Shown here: positions 9,067-17,168 of the stretch, one piece after another
Numbering within the stretch: position 1 is the first letter of the stretch
Layout: each line of letters starts with the position of its first letter
NCBI RefSeq assembly: GCF_003023845.1
Contig: NZ_PYFT01000001.1
Span: 1,736,001 to 1,800,000, forward strand
DNA from: Adhaeribacter arboris
GTDB taxonomy: Bacteria; Bacteroidota; Bacteroidia; Cytophagales; Hymenobacteraceae
Length of the DNA stretch: 64,000 nt
Reading direction: 5' to 3'
Position numbers and translations under genes: made by a program
Notes under the pieces: model-generated
Database searches by the model: none
What the model saw: only the letters and a program-made list of their open reading frames with translations
What the model was told of the DNA's origin: nothing

Positions 9067-9984
9067 ATGTCCGAAAATAAAAATCAAGTAAAGAAAAAAG
9101 GAGGATTGGGTCGCGGCTTAAACGCTCTTATAACGGGTAGTTACGATAAAAAAGAAGAAGCCGCTGTTCCTGTTGCGGTAGCTCCCGTAAATGCCATTGC
9201 TGAAATTCCTTTAGATACTATTCAGACAAACCCTTTTCAGCCACGTACGCACTTCGACGTTGAAGCTCTAGAAGAATTAGCCGAATCCATTAAAATTCAA
9301 GGTATTATCCAGCCTATTACGGTACGCAAGTTCGATGAAAATACCTACCAGCTAATTTCCGGCGAACGCCGGTTACAGGCTTCTAAGTTAGCCGGACTAA
9401 AAACTATTCCGGCTTTTATTCGACAAGCCAATGACCAGCAAATGCTGGAAATGGCTTTAATCGAAAACATTCAGCGCGAAAACCTGAACGCTATTGAAAT
9501 TGCCCTTTCATATCAGCGATTACTGAGTGAATGTAATTTAAAGCAAGAAGAACTCGGCGATCGGGTAGGAAAAAAACGGACCACCGTTACCAATTACTTG
9601 CGCTTATTAAAACTTCCGCCAGATATTCAAATTGGCTTACGGGACAATCAAATTAGTATGGGTCACGCCCGCGCCTTAATTAATATTTCTACCGTTGAAA
9701 AACAATTAGAGGTTTATAAACGCATTATAGCCGATGAACTGTCCGTACGGAAAGTAGAAGAATTAGCCCGCCATTTAAATAACGAATCCAATCAAGAACC
9801 AAAAAAAGTAGAAAAACCAACCCCGACTCCCTCCGGCGAAATTAAAGTGGTAGAATCCCGTTTATCTACTCATTTCGGGACCAAAATTCAGGTAAAATCA
9901 AATTCTAAAGGTAAAGGAGAGATTAAAATCCCTTTTGTTTCCGTTGATGATTTAAACCGGATTTTGGAAATTTTAAATTATTAG
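9067..9984 (+). CDS. parB: Chromosome partitioning protein ParB/Spo0J
   Basis: A parS-binding CTPase clamp that partners ParA. It is 305 residues. The N-terminal 'KKGGLGRGLNALI' peptide that stimulates ParA is present. The CTP-binding ParB/Srx domain has 'NPFQPR' (55-60), 'GERR' (99-102) and 'ENIQREN' (133-139). A helix-turn-helix domain follows (about 155-215), then a C-terminal dimerisation segment. No parS-like palindrome was found in this window. Confidence 0.96.
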   Translation: MSENKNQVKKKGGLGRGLNALITGSYDKKEEAAVPVAVAPVNAIAEIPLDTIQTNPFQPRTHFDVEALEELAESIKIQGIIQPITVRKFDENTYQLISGERRLQASKLAGLKTIPAFIRQANDQQMLEMALIENIQRENLNAIEIALSYQRLLSECNLKQEELGDRVGKKRTTVTNYLRLLKLPPDIQIGLRDNQISMGHARALINISTVEKQLEVYKRIIADELSVRKVEELARHLNNESNQEPKKVEKPTPTPSGEIKVVESRLSTHFGTKIQVKSNSKGKGEIKIPFVSVDDLNRILEILNY

Positions 9985-9986
9985 TT

Positions 9987-10619
9987 ATGATTGTTGCCCG
10001 TCGGAGTGTTGTTATTTTTTTAATATTTTTTTGCTGCCTTAGTAAAGCTCAAGCACAAGTTATCACGGCTGGCAACGATTCTATTGAGGTAAGTTCCACT
10101 CCCGCGGATACTCTTTCTAGGGGTATATTTGGAAGTTTAAAAAGTTGGGATAAACCTTCGCGGGCAGCTTTATACTCGGCTATTATACCGGGTGCCGGAC
10201 AATTTTACAATAAAAGCTACTGGAAAATACCGATTATTTATACGGGTGGGGTCACTATCGGTTATTTCTTTAATAAATGGCATAAGCTTTATCTATCTTT
10301 CCGGTCTTCTTACGAAGTAAGGATTAGTCAAAAACCTTTAGCTCTGCCAGATCAATATGCCCAACGGTTCCCGGCCCCTACTTATACGCCGAACCTTGTT
10401 CGGGCAAGAGACGAGTATCGTCGTTATCGGGATTATAATATCATCTTTGCTATGTTATTATATGGCCTTAATGTAAGTGAAGCCTACGTAGATGCTCATT
10501 TAAAAGGCTTTGATATTAGTGATGAGTTATCCATGCGGTTTGAACCCACGATTATTACCGGTCCAGGTTTTGGGTACACTCCCGGCTTTGCGGTAAAATT
10601 AAATCTTAAAAAACAATGA
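9987..10619 (+). CDS. DUF5683 domain-containing membrane protein
   Basis: The 210-residue protein has a signal peptide (about 1-23, ending 'SKAQAQ'), then the DUF5683 core 'PSRAALYSAIIPGAGQFYNKSYWKIPIIY' with hydrophobic segments at about 60-95 and 150-165, and a C-terminal 'MRFEPTIITGPGFGYTPGFAVKLNL' stretch. It begins 2 nt after parB and overlaps dapB by 4 nt (ATGA), so translation is probably coupled. The position between parB and dapB/lepB is shared by many Bacteroidota. The function is unknown; an envelope role is inferred. Confidence 0.85.
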   Translation: MIVARRSVVIFLIFFCCLSKAQAQVITAGNDSIEVSSTPADTLSRGIFGSLKSWDKPSRAALYSAIIPGAGQFYNKSYWKIPIIYTGGVTIGYFFNKWHKLYLSFRSSYEVRISQKPLALPDQYAQRFPAPTYTPNLVRARDEYRRYRDYNIIFAMLLYGLNVSEAYVDAHLKGFDISDELSMRFEPTIITGPGFGYTPGFAVKLNLKKQ

Positions 10620-11332
10620 GAATACTATTAATTGGCTACGGTAAAATGGGCCGCACCATTGAGCAAATAGCAAAACAGCGGAATCATGAAATTGTTGGCA
10701 CCATAGACGTAACAAATACGAATACCTTAAGCCAGTACAATAATAGCAATGTAGATGCGGCTATTGAGTTTACCCATCCTGAATCGGCCTTTGAAAATGT
10801 AAAATATTGTTTAAATAACCGCATACCCGTTGTTTGCGGTTCTACGGGTTGGTTAGATCATTTCAACAAGGCCAAAGTTCTTTGTGAGTCGAGGAACGGT
10901 GCGTTTTTCTATGCCTCTAATTATAGTGTCGGCGTAAATTTATTTTTTCATTTTAACGAATATCTGGCCTCTAAAATGCAGGCTTATCCTAATTTTAAAA
11001 TTTCGGTGAAAGAAGTACACCATACCCAAAAGGTAGATAAGCCTAGTGGCACAGCTATTACTACGGTTGACGGCATTCTTTCTCATTATTCAGATAAAAA
11101 AGGTTGGGTGTTAGCACCGGAACAAGCAGATAATAAAATTGCAATTACCTCCGAACGCATAGGTAACGTAGTGGGAACCCACATGGTACGCTACGAATCA
11201 GAAAACGACACCATTGAACTATTGCACGATGCACATAGCCGGACCGGCTTTGCCGAAGGTGCGGTAATGGCGGCCGAATGGCTGCAAAATAAAAAAGGTG
11301 TGTTTGGAATGAAAGATATGCTAAATTTGTAA
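10616..11332 (+). CDS. dapB: 4-hydroxy-tetrahydrodipicolinate reductase
   Basis: Reduces 4-hydroxy-tetrahydrodipicolinate with NAD(P)H in the lysine/diaminopimelate pathway, supplying peptidoglycan precursor. It is 238 residues, the short form common in Bacteroidota. The Rossmann loop 'GYGKMG' is at 7-12. The catalytic 'HH' is at 135-136 and the substrate-binding 'KPSGTA' at 142-147. The start codon overlaps the stop of the preceding gene. Confidence 0.95.
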   Translation: MRILLIGYGKMGRTIEQIAKQRNHEIVGTIDVTNTNTLSQYNNSNVDAAIEFTHPESAFENVKYCLNNRIPVVCGSTGWLDHFNKAKVLCESRNGAFFYASNYSVGVNLFFHFNEYLASKMQAYPNFKISVKEVHHTQKVDKPSGTAITTVDGILSHYSDKKGWVLAPEQADNKIAITSERIGNVVGTHMVRYESENDTIELLHDAHSRTGFAEGAVMAAEWLQNKKGVFGMKDMLNL

Positions 11333-11349
11333 GTTACAATATCATACGT

Positions 11350-12444
11350 ATGAATATCAAGTTATTAACGAAACCAGAAAGAAAACCCAAAAAGCAGAAA
11401 AGCTTCTTCCGGGAATGGGGTGATGCTATTTTATTTGCGGTAATAGCGGCAACTCTTATCCGGTGGGCTACTTTCGAAGCGTATACCATTCCTACTCCTT
11501 CCATGGAGAAATCGCTTTTAGTAGGCGATTATTTATTCGTGAGCAAGCTGCATTATGGCCCTCGTACGCCACGTACCCCCTTGCAGGTACCTCTTACGCA
11601 CCAAACGATCTGGGGAACTAATATACCGTCTTATTCCAGCGCTATTCAGTTAAAATCACATCGGTTACCTGGCTTTTCTAAAGTAAAAAATAATGACGTG
11701 GTGGTTTTTAATTATCCGCCGGAAGATCAATACCCCGCCGATCTGCGCACCAATTACATTAAACGTTGTATTGGCATTGCCGGTGATAAAGTTGAGGTGC
11801 GCGACATGGAGGTTTACGTAAACGGTATTTTAGCGACTAAACCCGAAAAGCTGCAGTATAGCTATTACTTAATGACTGAAAACGCGATTAACGAGAAAAC
11901 GTTTGAGGAATACGACATTACCGATATTAATATGGTGCAAGGTGGGTATATAGTTCATACTATGCCCGAAACTGCCGAAAAATTAAAAGCTTTAGATTTT
12001 ATCAAAGAAGTTCATCTGTTAAAAGATCCGGCCGGAGTAGCGGACCCTAGTGTGTACCCCAATCTACCTTCCCGCTTTAAATGGAACAAAGATAATTACG
12101 GCCCGGTACAAGTACCGAAAGAAGGACAAACCATAACCCTCGATTCCATGACGGTACCCCTTTACGAAACTGTTATCCGGAAGTACGAAGGAAACGAAAA
12201 CGTAGAAGTAAAAGGCGATCAAATTTTTATTGCTGGAAAAGAAATTAAGACCTATACATTTAAGCAAAACTATTACTTTATGATGGGCGATAACCGGCAT
12301 AATTCGGCTGATTCCCGTTTTTGGGGTTTTGTGCCCGAGGATCATATTGTAGGTAAAGCCGTTCTCATCTGGATGTCAGCCAATCCGAATGGTGGCTTGG
12401 GAGGCAAAATTCGCTGGAACCGGATATTCAATATTATTCACTAG
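11350..12444 (+). CDS. lepB: Signal peptidase I
   Basis: Cleaves Sec and Tat signal peptides on the periplasmic side of the inner membrane. It is 364 residues with one N-terminal membrane segment (about 25-40). The catalytic Ser51 is in 'PTPSMEKSL' and the general base Lys138 in '[11 protein letters not shown]'. The S26 box '[12 protein letters not shown]' is near the C terminus. A large insertion (about 150-280) between the Lys and GDNR boxes makes it longer than the E. coli enzyme. It is last in the parAB cluster. Confidence 0.95.
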   Translation: MNIKLLTKPERKPKKQKSFFREWGDAILFAVIAATLIRWATFEAYTIPTPSMEKSLLVGDYLFVSKLHYGPRTPRTPLQVPLTHQTIWGTNIPSYSSAIQLKSHRLPGFSKVKNNDVVVFNYPPEDQYPADLRTNYIKRCIGIAGDKVEVRDMEVYVNGILATKPEKLQYSYYLMTENAINEKTFEEYDITDINMVQGGYIVHTMPETAEKLKALDFIKEVHLLKDPAGVADPSVYPNLPSRFKWNKDNYGPVQVPKEGQTITLDSMTVPLYETVIRKYEGNENVEVKGDQIFIAGKEIKTYTFKQNYYFMMGDNRHNSADSRFWGFVPEDHIVGKAVLIWMSANPNGGLGGKIRWNRIFNIIH

Positions 12445-12450
12445 GGTTTA

Positions 12451-12523
12451 GTCCATAGTCGACAGTCCACAGTTAATCTTATATGAATTGGTTTTAAGTT
12501 AACCAATATCTATTTCATAGTTG
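12451..12523 (+). repeat. Dispersed intergenic repeat, copy A ('gtccatagtcgacagtccac' family)
   Basis: Starts 6 nt after the lepB stop. It shares a core with copies at 22503, 47576, 47715 (inverted) and 52264. Like the copy at 52264 it is followed by the word 'tttcatagttg' (12513-12523), so the element is longer than the core. Confidence 0.65.
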
Positions 12524-12565
12524 ACCGAAAGGTAGTTATTGCATTTTAATGCTTTATATAAAATA

Positions 12566-12609
12566 AAAAACAAAAAAGTATTGATTTAGGTCAGTACTTT
12601 TTTGTTTTT
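12566..12609. terminator. Bidirectional terminator between lepB and ung
   Basis: A 15-bp perfect stem (12566-12580 against 12595-12609) of A-rich then T-rich sequence, extended inward by four pairs including one G-T. The A and T tracts on either side suit termination in both directions between these convergent genes. Confidence 0.75.
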
Positions 12610-12662
12610 CGGCAGCATATCTTTTTTTGCAAATAGAAAAATAGAAGTAGCAATTTTAGATT

Positions 12663-13328
12663 TTACCAATCTATTTCGGTTAAAGCATGTTGCTTTAAGT
12701 AAGTGTTAGCCTGACTGAAATGCCGGCAACCAAAAAAACCTTTATCGGCCGCAAATGGCGAAGGGTGCGCTGCCTTTAAGATACAATGCTTTTTCTTCTG
12801 TTCAATAATTACTCCTTTCTTTTGCGCGTAAGCTCCCCAAAGCATAAAGACTAAATTTTCCTTTTTTTCTGACACAATCTCGATCACCGCATCCGTAAAC
12901 TCCTCCCAACCTTTTTTCTGATGAGAACCAGGAGTATTAGCCCGGACGGTTAAAGTGGCATTCAGCAATAAAACTCCTTGTTTTGCCCAGCGCTCCAGAT
13001 TACCACTTTTCGGAATAGACTTGCCTAAATCATCCTGAATTTCTTTAAAAATATTCCGTAAGGACGGAGGTATAGCCACGCCATCGTTTACCGAAAAAGC
13101 AAGACCGTGGGCCTGACCAGGTCCGTGATAGGGATCTTGTCCAATTAAAACAACTTTTACTTGGTCAAACGGGCATTTATCAAAAGCATTAAAAATCTGA
13201 CCGCCTGGCGGGTAGATCGTGTGCGCAGCGTATTCTTCTTTTACAAACGAAATAAGCTTTCTAAAATAATCTTTCTCAAACTCTTGTATTAATTCTTCCT
13301 GCCAGCTTTTTTCTATTTTTACGTTCAT
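12663..13328 (-). CDS. ung: Uracil-DNA glycosylase (family 1)
   Basis: Removes uracil from DNA in base excision repair. It is 221 residues. The catalytic water-activating motif 'GQDPYHGPGQAHGLAFS' starts at residue 63 with Asp65. The second active-site motif 'HPSPFAA' is present near the C terminus. It is convergent with lepB and divergent from apaG. Confidence 0.97.
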   Translation of the reverse strand: MNVKIEKSWQEELIQEFEKDYFRKLISFVKEEYAAHTIYPPGGQIFNAFDKCPFDQVKVVLIGQDPYHGPGQAHGLAFSVNDGVAIPPSLRNIFKEIQDDLGKSIPKSGNLERWAKQGVLLLNATLTVRANTPGSHQKKGWEEFTDAVIEIVSEKKENLVFMLWGAYAQKKGVIIEQKKKHCILKAAHPSPFAADKGFFGCRHFSQANTYLKQHALTEIDW

Positions 13329-13389
13329 AATTATATTTTTTACAGTTTTATTCTGAAAACAGTAATTTTTAGGTATTTCCTTGTTTTAC

Positions 13390-13397
13390 CAAAACTA
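13390..13397 (-). promoter_or_regulatory. Possible -7 element for ung
   Basis: On the minus strand the sequence reads TAGTTTTG, matching TAnnTTTG, 62 nt upstream of the ung start. No -33 TTG lies at the usual spacing; the nearest is about 25 nt away. This is a motif match only. Confidence 0.35.
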
Positions 13398-13441
13398 TTG
13401 CCTAAAATTGGGTGTTATTAACCAACAAAAAGGCTTTCAAT

Positions 13442-13828
13442 ATGGATACAACCACTACTGAAGGGGTAAAAATAACGGTTACTACCAACTATTTACCCGA
13501 CTATTCCAGCCCTTCGCAGCAGCATTTTGTTTTTGCTTACAAAATTGTTATTGAAAATAACAGCGAATTTACGGTAAAGTTATTAAGGCGGCATTGGTAT
13601 ATCTACGATTCTAACGCAGTTGTACGGGAAGTGGAAGGGGAAGGTGTAGTTGGCCAGCAACCTGTGTTGGAGCCCGGCGAATCGCATGAATATGTATCTG
13701 GTTGTAATTTGAAAACCGGCTTGGGTAAAATGCGGGGTACCTACACCATGGAAAGATTAGTAGACGGAAGTTTGTTTACCGTAAATATTCCGGAATTTGT
13801 GTTAATTGTGCCTTACAAACTAAATTAG
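13442..13828 (+). CDS. apaG: ApaG protein (Co2+/Mg2+ efflux-associated)
   Basis: From the ATG at 13442 it is 128 residues, the usual ApaG length, with the single fibronectin-III-like fold: 'FAYKIVIENNSEFTVKLLRRHWYI' and 'GVVGQQPVLEPGESHEYVSGCNL' are family hallmarks. An in-frame GTG at 13412 would add ten residues without family support. The physiological role of ApaG is poorly defined. The methyltransferase gene follows 13 nt downstream. Confidence 0.92.
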   Translation: MDTTTTEGVKITVTTNYLPDYSSPSQQHFVFAYKIVIENNSEFTVKLLRRHWYIYDSNAVVREVEGEGVVGQQPVLEPGESHEYVSGCNLKTGLGKMRGTYTMERLVDGSLFTVNIPEFVLIVPYKLN

Positions 13829-13841
13829 TTTTACCTTTTTT

Positions 13842-14627
13842 GTGTTCGCAATCCGGCTGGTATATTACTATATTCTACATTTTATTAAATCCACCCGGTT
13901 ACATGGTATCCACTCTCCCTTTGTTTTTGATTTTTATAATCGGGTAATTATTCATACGGGTACTTACCGTATTTTTCCGGTTATTGAAAAAATACGACAA
14001 GATCTATTCAAAAGTAACAAGCTAATTCAAATAATTGATTTTGGTGCTGGCTCTCAAATTCGTAATACGCCCACTAAAACAATAAGTCATATTGCCCGAA
14101 CGGCAGCCAACCCACCCCATACTGCCCAACTACTTTTCCGCTTAATCAATTTTCAGCAACCAGCCACCATTCTGGAGATTGGTACCAACTTAGGTATTAC
14201 TACTTCTTACCTAGCCGCCGCAAAAAAAAAAGCCCGGGTATATACGCTGGAAGGTTGCCTTGATCTGGTGCAACAGGCGCAATCTCTTTTTAAAAAACTT
14301 AAATTAAAGAACATAGAAGTACTAACGGGTAACTTCGACGATACCTTACCCGCGCTATTAACTACCATAAACACCCTCGATTTTGTTCTATTCGATGGGA
14401 ACCACCGTTATGAACCCACTTTGCGCTATTTCGAATGGTGCCGGGTAAAGGCGACAGAAACTAGTATTTTTGTATTTGACGATATTTACTGGTCGAAAGA
14501 AATGCAGCAAGCTTGGCGACAAATATGCGCCCACCCCGAAGTAATGATTTCTATTGATTTGTTTTACCTGGGATTAGTCTTTTTCCGGAAAAATCAGCCG
14601 AAGCAGCATTTTACTATTCGGCTTTAA
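13842..14627 (+). CDS. Class I SAM-dependent methyltransferase
   Basis: The 261-residue protein starts at a GTG. It begins with a Bacteroidota-typical 'HGIHSPFVFDFYNRVI' segment (21-36). The SAM-binding loop is 'ILEIGTNLGITT' (110-121), followed by an acidic 'YTLEG' strand end and 'FDGNHRYEPTLRYFEW'. It resembles O-methyltransferase-like proteins; the substrate is unknown. Its 3' end overlaps kdsA by 4 nt on the opposite strand. Confidence 0.8.
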   Translation: MFAIRLVYYYILHFIKSTRLHGIHSPFVFDFYNRVIIHTGTYRIFPVIEKIRQDLFKSNKLIQIIDFGAGSQIRNTPTKTISHIARTAANPPHTAQLLFRLINFQQPATILEIGTNLGITTSYLAAAKKKARVYTLEGCLDLVQQAQSLFKKLKLKNIEVLTGNFDDTLPALLTTINTLDFVLFDGNHRYEPTLRYFEWCRVKATETSIFVFDDIYWSKEMQQAWRQICAHPEVMISIDLFYLGLVFFRKNQPKQHFTIRL

Positions 14628-15436
14628 GCGGCAATAGCCTGCCTTATTTTTAGTAACTTCTGCAATAAACCTTCTAATTGATCCAGCGGCAGCATGTTCG
14701 CTCCATCGGACTTAGCTACCCTCGGGTTAGGATGCGTTTCGATAAAAAGACCATCAGCTCCAACGGCAACAGCCGCCTTCGCAATTGTTTCAATTAAGGC
14801 CGGTTTTCCACCCGTAACTCCCGAGGTTTGATTAGGCTGCTGCAAGGAATGCGTAACATCCATCACAACCGGTACCTGGTGCGCTTTCATGGCCATAATA
14901 TTCCGAAAATCAACTACCAAGTCGGAGTATCCAAAAGTATTACCCCGGTCCGTTAAAATAACGTTTGGATTACCCGATTCTACAATTTTATCCACGGCAA
15001 ATTTCATGGACTCGCCGGAAAGAAACTGGCCCTTTTTAACATTTATCACTTTGCCCGTTTGGGCAGCAGCCACCAATAAATCGGTTTGCCGGCACAGAAA
15101 AGCCGGAATTTGCAGCACATCTACGTATTCAGCCGCCATAGCTGCTTCACTGGTTTCGTGAATATCGGTTACAGTAGGCACTTCAAACTGCTGGCTTACT
15201 TTTTGTAAAATACGTAAAGCTTTTTCATCGCCAATGCCCGTGAAAGAATCTAATCTGGAACGATTCGCCTTTCGGTATGAGCCTTTAAAAATCCAGGGTA
15301 TTTGCAATCTATCTGTTATATCCTTTATTTTTTCGGCTATTTGCAAGGCCATCTCTTCTCCTTCAATAGCACATGGTCCCGCCATTAGGAAAAAATTACC
15401 GGAATCAGCATGTTTGAGTTTCGGAATAGATATCAT
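14624..15436 (-). CDS. kdsA: 3-deoxy-8-phosphooctulonate synthase (Kdo8P synthase)
   Basis: Condenses phosphoenolpyruvate with arabinose 5-phosphate to Kdo 8-phosphate for lipopolysaccharide inner core. It is 270 residues, full length for the family. Conserved segments include 'MAGPCAIEG' (18-26), 'KGSYRKANRSR', 'TDIHE', 'VNVKKGQF', 'TDRGNTFGY' and the C-terminal 'GADGLFIETHPNP'. The Kdo transferase gene waaA is elsewhere in this window (60300). Confidence 0.96.
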   Translation of the reverse strand: MISIPKLKHADSGNFFLMAGPCAIEGEEMALQIAEKIKDITDRLQIPWIFKGSYRKANRSRLDSFTGIGDEKALRILQKVSQQFEVPTVTDIHETSEAAMAAEYVDVLQIPAFLCRQTDLLVAAAQTGKVINVKKGQFLSGESMKFAVDKIVESGNPNVILTDRGNTFGYSDLVVDFRNIMAMKAHQVPVVMDVTHSLQQPNQTSGVTGGKPALIETIAKAAVAVGADGLFIETHPNPRVAKSDGANMLPLDQLEGLLQKLLKIRQAIAA

Positions 15437-16053
15437 TTCGAGTTCTTAAGTAAAGAGATACAAGTATCAAGACACTGGATAGTAGACTTTGCTTTCCTTA
15501 ATATAATGATGTAACAATCAATTTAATGATTAAAGCAACATCGCCTTTATGAAAGTAATTTTGATTGGGTACTGAACTACTAATAAGATAAAGTAACAGC
15601 CTACTTACAAGCAAAGGTATTCAAATTAATTTGGAGATAAACTTTTGTTTGCAAATAAGTATTTCTTCAGGAGTGACAATACCATTTTCCTCTATTTAGC
15701 TTTTCAATTTTCTGGAAGATGCCAGTGTATAAATGTTGGCTTCAAAATTTCACATTCGCAACAATAAGGTTCTGTAAAAAAGCATCGACTTATTCAATCT
15801 CTATTCTTTGTAAACTAAATAATTTTTCTCTTTCTATAAATAATTTTTACTATGGCTTAAATGTAATATTTTCTTGTTTGTGTCGGATAAACCATACCTG
15901 GTATAGTACTAAAACAAGATACGTTATTTTTAATTTTTTCATTGTATCCAGCCCGCTTCTCCTCAAGTGGCAAGGTTCTTGAGCCTAAAAAGCGAAAAAG
16001 ACCTTTTTGTTACCTCAACCTTGAATATTCCGGTCAAGTATTTTTACTGGATA
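15437..16053. other. Long intergenic region holding gene debris
   Basis: About 620 bp without an intact gene. The minus strand carries scattered coding-like fragments (see the pseudogene entry). The plus-strand frame at 15719-15982 is antisense to these and has no recognisable protein character. Confidence 0.4.
15621..15942 (-). pseudogene. Remnant of a small SHOCT-like protein gene
   Basis: Reading the minus strand, a possible start at 15942 gives a short hydrophobic peptide ('MKKLKITYLVLVLY') that stops at 15850. Further on, one frame contains a Cys-rich 'EPYCCECEILKP' (from 15775). Another frame ends with 'IEENGIVTPEEILICKQKF' and stops at 15621. Removing a single A near 15700 would join 'FQKIEKL' to 'IEENGIVTPEEIL', which gives a good short C-terminal (SHOCT-type) domain. 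Several stops and shifts make expression of one product unlikely. The family assignment is tentative. Confidence 0.35.
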
Positions 16054-16084
16054 TTTGTATCCGAATGATATAAGAGTATTTTTG
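16054..16084 (+). promoter_or_regulatory. Complete Bacteroidota-type promoter (-33 TTTG, -7 TATTTTTG)
   Basis: TTTG at 16054-16057, a 19-nt spacer, and TATTTTTG at 16077-16084 match the consensus TTTG-N19-TAnnTTTG. The -7 element ends 23 nt before the ATG at 16108. Confidence 0.7.
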
Positions 16085-16107
16085 TATAACGTGCATATTA
16101 TTAACTA

Positions 16108-17082
16108 ATGGAAAAAATAACGACGAGCAAAATGGCAGGAACTTTACCCGACGGAAATAATCCTAACAACAATCGAAAATTGTTGGTAGTGGGGCTGATA
16201 ATTGTGTTATTAACTATTAATGGCATACTCTTTTACATGCAGCACCAAAAAACCCAGCAGGTAGAAGAAAAAGAAGAAATTATCCGGGTAAAAAACAGTG
16301 AACTGGAGAATCAAATTAAAGTTTACGAAGCGCTGAAAGCCGATTTTGAACGTCAGAGTAGAGAGTTACAAGCCTTGGGGGTAGCTAACGATTCGCTCGA
16401 ATCCCGAATTGCTTCGATTAATGCCGATTTAGTTAAGCTGCAATCTTTCCGGAATAGCTCGTTTAGTTTACAAGATCAGCGGTTATTTAAAGCCCGCGCC
16501 GCTAACCTCGAAAATCAACTCCGGCAGAAAAATGCGGAAATAGCGAAATTAAAAGAAGACAATCAGGTTCTATACGGTGAAAATACCAAACTTAAAACTA
16601 CCAGCACCCAACTTTCAGATACCCTTAAAACATTAAAATCAACTAATACTACTTTAACCGAAAAAGTGGCTTTGGCTTCCCGCTTAGAAGCGGAAAATAT
16701 TCAGGTAAACATTATCAACAAACGCGGTAAAGAAAAAGAAGACAATGATGCCGAATACCGGGCGAAAAGAGTGGAAAAAATTAAAGTTTCTTTTAAGTTA
16801 GCAAAGAATGATGTGGCTCCTAAAGAAGGAAAAGAAATTTTAATGCGTTTAATAGAGCCGGATGGGGCGGCAGTGTATAACCTGGCTACTGGTTCAGGTA
16901 CCTTTATGCTGGACGGACAGGAAACCTTTTTCACTGCTAAACGCGATATAGTATTTGATAATACGCAGCAATCCGTCTCGTTCGTTTATTCTAAAGGAGC
17001 GGCTTATAAAAAAGGCTCTCACACCATTGAACTGTACGCGGATGGCGCTCTAATCGGTAAATCAACGTTTACTCTGAAATAA
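16108..17082 (+). CDS. Membrane-anchored coiled-coil protein of unknown function
   Basis: The 324-residue protein has a short cytoplasmic N terminus, one transmembrane segment (about 28-46, 'LLVVGLIIVLLTINGILFYM') and a long heptad-rich coiled coil (about 50-205) rich in K/E/L/N. A compact C-terminal domain follows (about 215-324) with 'KIKVSFKLAKND', 'LMRLIEPDGAAVYN' and 'HTIELYADGALIGKSTFTL', probably beta-sandwich. It stands alone between its own promoter and a strong terminator. I do not recognise a functional family. Confidence 0.75.
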   Translation: MEKITTSKMAGTLPDGNNPNNNRKLLVVGLIIVLLTINGILFYMQHQKTQQVEEKEEIIRVKNSELENQIKVYEALKADFERQSRELQALGVANDSLESRIASINADLVKLQSFRNSSFSLQDQRLFKARAANLENQLRQKNAEIAKLKEDNQVLYGENTKLKTTSTQLSDTLKTLKSTNTTLTEKVALASRLEAENIQVNIINKRGKEKEDNDAEYRAKRVEKIKVSFKLAKNDVAPKEGKEILMRLIEPDGAAVYNLATGSGTFMLDGQETFFTAKRDIVFDNTQQSVSFVYSKGAAYKKGSHTIELYADGALIGKSTFTLK

Positions 17083-17096
17083 TTAGAAGGTAATAC

Positions 17097-17146
17097 TATA
17101 ATAAGAGGCCCGATAAGATTGTAATCTTATCGGGCCTCTTATTATA
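17097..17146. terminator. Strong bidirectional terminator
   Basis: A perfect 24-bp inverted repeat (17097-17120 against 17123-17146) with only 2 nt between the arms; in practice a few inner pairs would open to form the loop. It separates the coiled-coil gene from the convergent cphA. Confidence 0.85.
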
Positions 17147-17168
17147 AGGTTTTCTGTTTCGGTTAGGG

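Noticed and set aside
14988-14996. DnaA-box-like ttatccacg
   Set aside because: A single near-match inside kdsA, without clustering or an AT-rich unwinding region, is no evidence of an origin.
15719-15982. 87-residue plus-strand frame in the kdsA-coiled-coil gap
   Set aside because: It has no signal or domain, its composition reflects AT-rich antisense sequence, and the opposite strand shows better coding-like fragments.
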